This document shows, piece by piece, positions 1 to 4,700 of a DNA stretch of 6,767 nt. The DNA comes from Acidobacteriota bacterium (lineage in GTDB: Bacteria; Acidobacteriota; Terriglobia; Terriglobales; Acidobacteriaceae). Under the pieces are notes generated by a model. It worked only from the letters and a program-made list of their open reading frames with translations, was not told where the DNA came from and ran no database searches. Made by a program: the position numbers and the translations under genes. Every line of letters begins with the position of its first letter. The stretch's first letter is position 1. The stretch lies in assembly GCA_019247235.1 (NCBI GenBank), contig JAFAPG010000026.1:1-6767 (forward strand), read 5' to 3'.

Positions 1-1547
1 ATGCCCAGATCGTGCGGCACCGCTCCTTTGGCTTTGCGCAAGCGGAACTGCTCGGACTTGGTCTGCTGGGACTTCCAAATCCACATGTATTTTTCAGTGA
101 GATCCTCGGGCACGGTATCGGCGAATTGTCGCATAACCTGCTTGTCAAGCTCTGGCCAAAACCTGACCAGAGGCATGTCGCCGTAGAACAAGACATCGAG
201 GGTCGCGTGGAATGGATAGTCAAAACATTCCATGAACGAAAAGGTGGGGCTTAGACTTTTTGCCGAATCTGTGGTGCGGCCCCAGAAAGATCCCCCGTCG
301 GCCAAGATGTACATCTCGTTGAAAAGCTCGCCACGATACCACGCGGGCTTGCTCTCATCATTGACATACTGGCTTTGCCAAGCATCGATTTCCTCGCTCC
401 ACTTCTGCGCATTCACTAACCCCTCTTTTGCAATCTTCCATGCGTTCGTCCCCGTGGTCCCATAGAAATCGGTATAACGACGATACCATTTGCGCCCTGA
501 TCCGAACTCAACCAGCGGCATGTCCCAGGCGATTGCGATCGGCACAACCCGTGTTTCCCCCGGTTTAAGCACGAAGCGCACGACGATGGCGGCAGCCAGA
601 TTCTCGCCGCTACTGATCCAGCTCTGGTCGCTATTCGACAAGCGGCCGTCTTTTGAAAACGCCTGCCACACCTCGGCCCCGCGGCTCGGCTGGAAGGTAG
701 TTTGATAGCTGATTTCAACCCCTGGAGCTTCTTCGGATGCGATCGCCCACTGGCCGTCAGAAGCATCGTCGATTCGGCCGGGTCGCGTGCGATCAAACAC
801 AATGCCTTTCATATTGCCGCGTGCAGGCAGCTTTTCGGAGACGAAGCGATTGTAATTTCCAGGATTCAGCCGACCTTTGAGGTCCGGACCAAAGTCGCGG
901 AACCATCCCAGCATATTCGTCCAGGAGAGAAGAATGGAAACAGTGACCGCTTTGTCGGTGGGATTCATCGCATGCCAACGATAAACCGCAACTGGATAAC
1001 TACTTTCGCGATAGTTGTTGGGCAGAATCGGGGAGAATTGCTCAACGAATACGTGGGCGGGAAACTTTTGCCAGCGATAGTCGTACCAGGCTTTGGGATA
1101 GAGTGCGTAGTAATCTCCTGCTCCGACCGGGTAATTCCAAGTCCATGAACCGAGAAGATTCGAATTCTCCGGATGCCCTGCAGTTAAGACCTGAGCCACG
1201 CCTTCTGTCCCCTCCTGCTGCTGGTACATGGCGAACTGGTTTGACCATACCGTCTCATACTTGTGCACACCGTTCTTTAAATGCCAGCGAGCAAAATCTC
1301 CTCGGTAGGTTCGGGAAAATGTCCCTGCACCAAATCCGCCGACCGGAGCTCCCTGCCAATAGCCATCGTCGATCATTCCCGAGGAGGCCAAATTTGGCTT
1401 TCGCCCTCCCGCATTCTCGAGTGGCTGCCCAATTGCTCGTTTCCACGCCGCTCGAGGAATGCCATCGGCAGCAAAGAGCAAGGGCGCTACACCCAGCAGG
1501 CTTGTGAGACAGAAAACCATCGACGCTGCGCGCAATCGTATTGGCAT
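1..1547 (-). CDS. Secreted GH116-family glycosidase (GBA2/DUF608-like beta-glucosidase), 3' end cut by window edge
   Basis: The frame reads 515 codons from ATG at 1547 to the left edge without a stop; the C-terminus is outside the window. Residues 1-26 form a signal peptide (Arg4 and Arg6, hydrophobic core, LLFA before the likely cleavage site), so the enzyme is probably exported. Residues about 65-375 match the GH116 N-terminal beta-sandwich domain: GAPVGGFGAG (66-75), YRGDFARW (81-88), SPILPNNYRESSYPV (172-186), ILLSWTN (205-211) and AWDMPLVEFGSG (340-351). The catalytic (alpha/alpha)6 barrel begins near 400 with WYRGELFNEMY; Glu411 aligns with the GH116 nucleophile (Glu441 in the Thermoanaerobacterium xylanolyticum enzyme, Glu527 in human GBA2). 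ECFDYPF (440-446), TLDVLFY (449-455) and VPHDLG (510-515) follow. The acid/base Asp lies beyond the edge. Members cleave beta-glucosides, including glucosylceramide in eukaryotes; the substrate here is unknown. I chose ATG 1547 for its Shine-Dalgarno sequence and signal peptide; in-frame ATG 1571 adds eight residues but lacks a good ribosome site. Confidence 0.93.
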   Translation of the reverse strand, partial: MPIRLRAASMVFCLTSLLGVAPLLFAADGIPRAAWKRAIGQPLENAGGRKPNLASSGMIDDGYWQGAPVGGFGAGTFSRTYRGDFARWHLKNGVHKYETVWSNQFAMYQQQEGTEGVAQVLTAGHPENSNLLGSWTWNYPVGAGDYYALYPKAWYDYRWQKFPAHVFVEQFSPILPNNYRESSYPVAVYRWHAMNPTDKAVTVSILLSWTNMLGWFRDFGPDLKGRLNPGNYNRFVSEKLPARGNMKGIVFDRTRPGRIDDASDGQWAIASEEAPGVEISYQTTFQPSRGAEVWQAFSKDGRLSNSDQSWISSGENLAAAIVVRFVLKPGETRVVPIAIAWDMPLVEFGSGRKWYRRYTDFYGTTGTNAWKIAKEGLVNAQKWSEEIDAWQSQYVNDESKPAWYRGELFNEMYILADGGSFWGRTTDSAKSLSPTFSFMECFDYPFHATLDVLFYGDMPLVRFWPELDKQVMRQFADTVPEDLTEKYMWIWKSQQTKSEQFRLRKAKGAVPHDLG

Positions 1548-1550
1548 GAC

Positions 1551-1557
1551 TCTCCCC
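1551..1557 (-). promoter_or_regulatory. Shine-Dalgarno sequence of the GH116 gene
   Basis: On the minus strand GGGGAGA lies just upstream of ATG 1547. Its GGAG core is 4 nt from the start, slightly short but usable. It supports ATG 1547 over the in-frame ATG at 1571, which has no purine-rich motif at a suitable distance. Confidence 0.55.
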
Positions 1558-1603
1558 GTGGGCCCTTCCATATCGAGAAAACATCAGGCCCAAGAAAAAC
1601 GTT

Positions 1604-1609
1604 ATTCTA
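1604..1609 (-). promoter_or_regulatory. Possible -10 box upstream of the GH116 gene
   Basis: Reads TAGAAT on the minus strand, five of six matches to TATAAT, in a locally AT-rich stretch. The matching -35 hexamer is weak, so this is only a candidate for a sigma-70-type promoter. Confidence 0.2.
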
Positions 1610-1717
1610 CGATAAATCTCACGGCTTGGAGAGAAAAACAGAAAATAAGATCTTCCGATCATCACGTTTGTCACTTGGGAATGGCAGAGGCTGATGGATG
1701 GCAAATACTGCAACGGT

Positions 1718-4700
1718 CTAATGAACCGCGGGCCCTGATTGGTTCCATTTTAATTGCATTAGCGGATCGCCAAATAGAATAAAGGTTTTGCGCACGTCTG
1801 GGTCACTGATCCCGGATTTCGCGAGAAGGATTCCGTCCCCCAATCGAGTGCCTGGTTGTGAAAAAAGCGTTCGCACCAAGGCTTGATCCATCTGAAACTG
1901 GGGATCAGGAACGGTGAGCCCCGAGGATGCCCATACAGCGACTGCGCCCCCCGCTCTGGCCAGCATCAAGGCCTGAGCCAGGCTTTCGGTATATACGTCG
2001 TCAAAAAAGCCGTTCAAGCAGTTCATCATGAAAAATACCGGTAGCCGGTCGCCATTGGTGAGAGATGACGCGGCAAGGTCGTCGAGAACATCATTCGCCC
2101 ACACCTGAACCGACCCATGGCCGTTGTAGTTCACCATCAGTTGTCCGTTGTTGATTCCGGCTAGAACCTCTTGCCGAGCTGTTCCGCCACCGAGCGATCC
2201 GACAAAAATGTCGGAAATCTTCATTGTCGCGGGCAGCAGATTCTCGACCGCCTTGGCATTCTGGCTGAAGCTGACGGTGGGATCGTCACTGTCTGCGACC
2301 AGCATACTCTGGTTTGTCCAGCTTCCGCCTGGGGCGGTCGCGTAGCCTACAATTTTGGCAACCATGGTTTGATCATCGCCGGAGGTGCGGGCGGGCAAGC
2401 GGCCGGTGGCGATCTGGGCGAAGCCCGTGCCATCGAAATCCGAAAACCAATCGTCTGAGGCGGTCATCAGTTCAGACGTCGCCACAATTTTCGTAGGGAC
2501 GAAATCCAAAAAGCCGAAACCGAGATAATTTCGCGGGTCAAGTGATGCATTCCCGTTCAACAGCAAATAATGGGGTTTGTGCGTCCATGATTGGGTGGCG
2601 CCGCGTAGAAAAGCGCGAATTGCGTCTGGCGTACGCTCGCCAAAGTTGTACTCGTCATAAACCTCATCGATGTTGACCACCGATACCAGATAACCTTCAC
2701 TGCGGCGCAATTGAGCAAGCGGTAGCACCTCGGCGGCAAACGCTGAGGCTGTCAGAATTAGCAGATCAGCTCCCTTTTGGGCAGCATGCAGAGTTGAAGG
2801 CCAATGCGCCGCGATGGCCGCGGGAGACATCACTTGGGCGGCCGAAACAGCCAGCAGGGTACGCATTTGGTTCGTGGCCCAAGGGATCGTGGCACCGAGT
2901 GAATATTGCGCGCCCTGCACTCGGGTTTGAAAGGGCACCTCGAAGGGTTCAGCCGGATTGGTAATGTCCAGCAGCTGTACGGGCGGTTCATTAAAACCGT
3001 TTACCCAGACGCTTTGCCCGACACCGGCGGTGAACCTTAGCATGTCGCCTTCTGCGGTGAAGCTGTGGGGGAATGAAAGGTCGATGTAATCCACTAAGCT
3101 AAGGTCGTTGTCTCCCTGCTGGGCGATCAGGGAAATCGAATTTGCTCCGTTCACAAGAGAGCCGTCGGGAATCAAAAACCGAGCCTTCCCCTCCTCCTGG
3201 CCCGTGAAGTGCAAATCTCCGAGCGTTGTACCGTTGATTGCAACGGTGACCTCATGTTCTTGCCCCAATGTCACACCCTGCAGCTCAACCTCGAGGACTC
3301 CGGGACCGGGAGCAACATGCGACAAATGCGCGGTCTCGACATCCACGGCGGGTGAGATGAGCGAGCCAAAAAAGTTGTCGCGATCGGCCTGGAGTAAAGC
3401 GGCGAAGTAAGTAGTCCGGGGCGAGAGTCGAAGGTTAGCCATAAAGCTTAGCGGTCGCGGCCCGGAACTTCCCCCGGCCGGGGAGAGCTGAATTCGTCTG
3501 CCCTCTTCTGCCTTCGCCGCCAGCCAATACACTCGTTGCCCGGAATAAGGCGTGTCGATCGGCGTGCCGTAGAACTCAATTGCCGCCTGGGGACCGAACG
3601 TGACCGAGGCTCCGGTAATTCGAATCGGCTGTTCCACTCCCTCGGCAAATAAATGGAGCAGTCGGGGGTCGAGCGACGACGCCAGACCGGCGCGAACCAA
3701 TTCCGGCTGCGTAACCCGGTACCACCCTTCGTGATCGACATAAATCTTCACCGCTGCGCGGGAGGCCAGCTCGAAGCCGAAGGTTTGCTTTTGCGGCGAA
3801 ATTCTGGGGACGACAACGGTTTCACGGAAAGGACTGGTAATCGGCTTCCCAGTCGTCACGCCAACCTGAGCAGGCGCATTTTTCAAAAGCTGGCGAACCG
3901 TTAGTGCCCCCGTAAGCGACCCGGGCAGCGCAGCGTTATTTTCAACGGTGATCGGCCCGTGTAACGTGCGGATTCCGCTCACGTCAATATCTTCTAGCCA
4001 GTACAGTCCCCCTCTTAACGGGGAGGGATCGATCCAAGCGTAAGCCTTCGCCGCGTGCTGTTCGAGCGCTTGGCGCATCAACAGCCCCGAACCGGCAATC
4101 AAGGAATCATTGAGGCGGGCTTTTTGCCCGGCAACTTCGCGGTAGAGGTTAAAGCCTAAATTATGGACTTCACCTCCTGTGCGCCAGGCGAGCACGACGC
4201 TGTTTCCATTGTTCGTCGCGGTGAAGGAGTTCATCCTCACGGCATTGGGATATTCAATGATGGTTGAAATCGTAACCGTGTTATTTGACAAGACCGGGTC
4301 CGGCGTCGCCGAGTTAACGATGGCAGTATTGACAGCCACCGACGGGGTGACGGCGATGACAACAATCGTGATGGTGACGGTAGCGCCACTGGCCATGCTG
4401 GCGATTTTGCACGTGACAACCCCGCCCGACTGACTGCAGCTTCCCGCGGTTGTCGAGACCGACTGAAAGCTGACTTGGGAGGGAAGGATATCTACCGCTA
4501 CTACTGTTGTGGCCGTCGATGGCCCGAGATTGCGCACAGTCACCGTGTAGGTGAAAGGCGAATTCTGGAGAACGGGATTCGGGGGTCCTGTCTTGGTGAT
4601 GGATAGATCGCTACAGCTCGAAGCCGATACCGGACCCGGGCTGGATGGGGAGGAGAGATTAGTGAGTGTGAAACCTGCCAAACCAGCAGTGGCGCCGTAT

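Larger units (their letters stand above)
1548..1717 (-). other. Intergenic spacer between the C25 peptidase gene and the GH116 gene
   Basis: These 170 bp lie between the TAG of the C25 gene (1718-1720) and the GH116 start. The minus strand is T-rich in the middle (about 1590-1650). A TAGAAT hexamer (1604-1609) resembles a -10 box about 57 nt upstream of the ATG, but at 17-bp spacing the -35 position reads TCTCCA, a poor match. A 4-bp GATC stem with a GGAA tetraloop (1649-1660) precedes a T-rich run, but it is too short to call a terminator. The gap is large enough for an independent promoter, so co-transcription cannot be decided from sequence. Confidence 0.6.

Noticed and set aside
1557..1590. 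GGGCCC and GGCCTG segments upstream of the GH116 start, considered as an operator or inverted repeat.
   Set aside because: GGGCCC is a 6-bp palindrome that can arise by chance, and no longer symmetric structure surrounds it.
1641..1662. GATC-GGAA-GATC hairpin followed by a T-rich run, considered as a terminator for the C25 gene.
   Set aside because: The stem is only 4 bp, flanked by a mismatch, and the T-run is interrupted. It is too weak to call.
702..1694. Plus-strand open frames of 100-150 codons across 702-1694.
   Set aside because: They overlap the GH116 gene in antisense, show no recognisable motifs, and the minus-strand frame explains the region fully.
1255..1713. Minus-strand 152-codon frame from 1713, with a hydrophobic start.
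   Set aside because: It is in a different frame from the GH116 gene and overlaps it for most of its length. The GH116 frame carries the family motifs and this one carries none.
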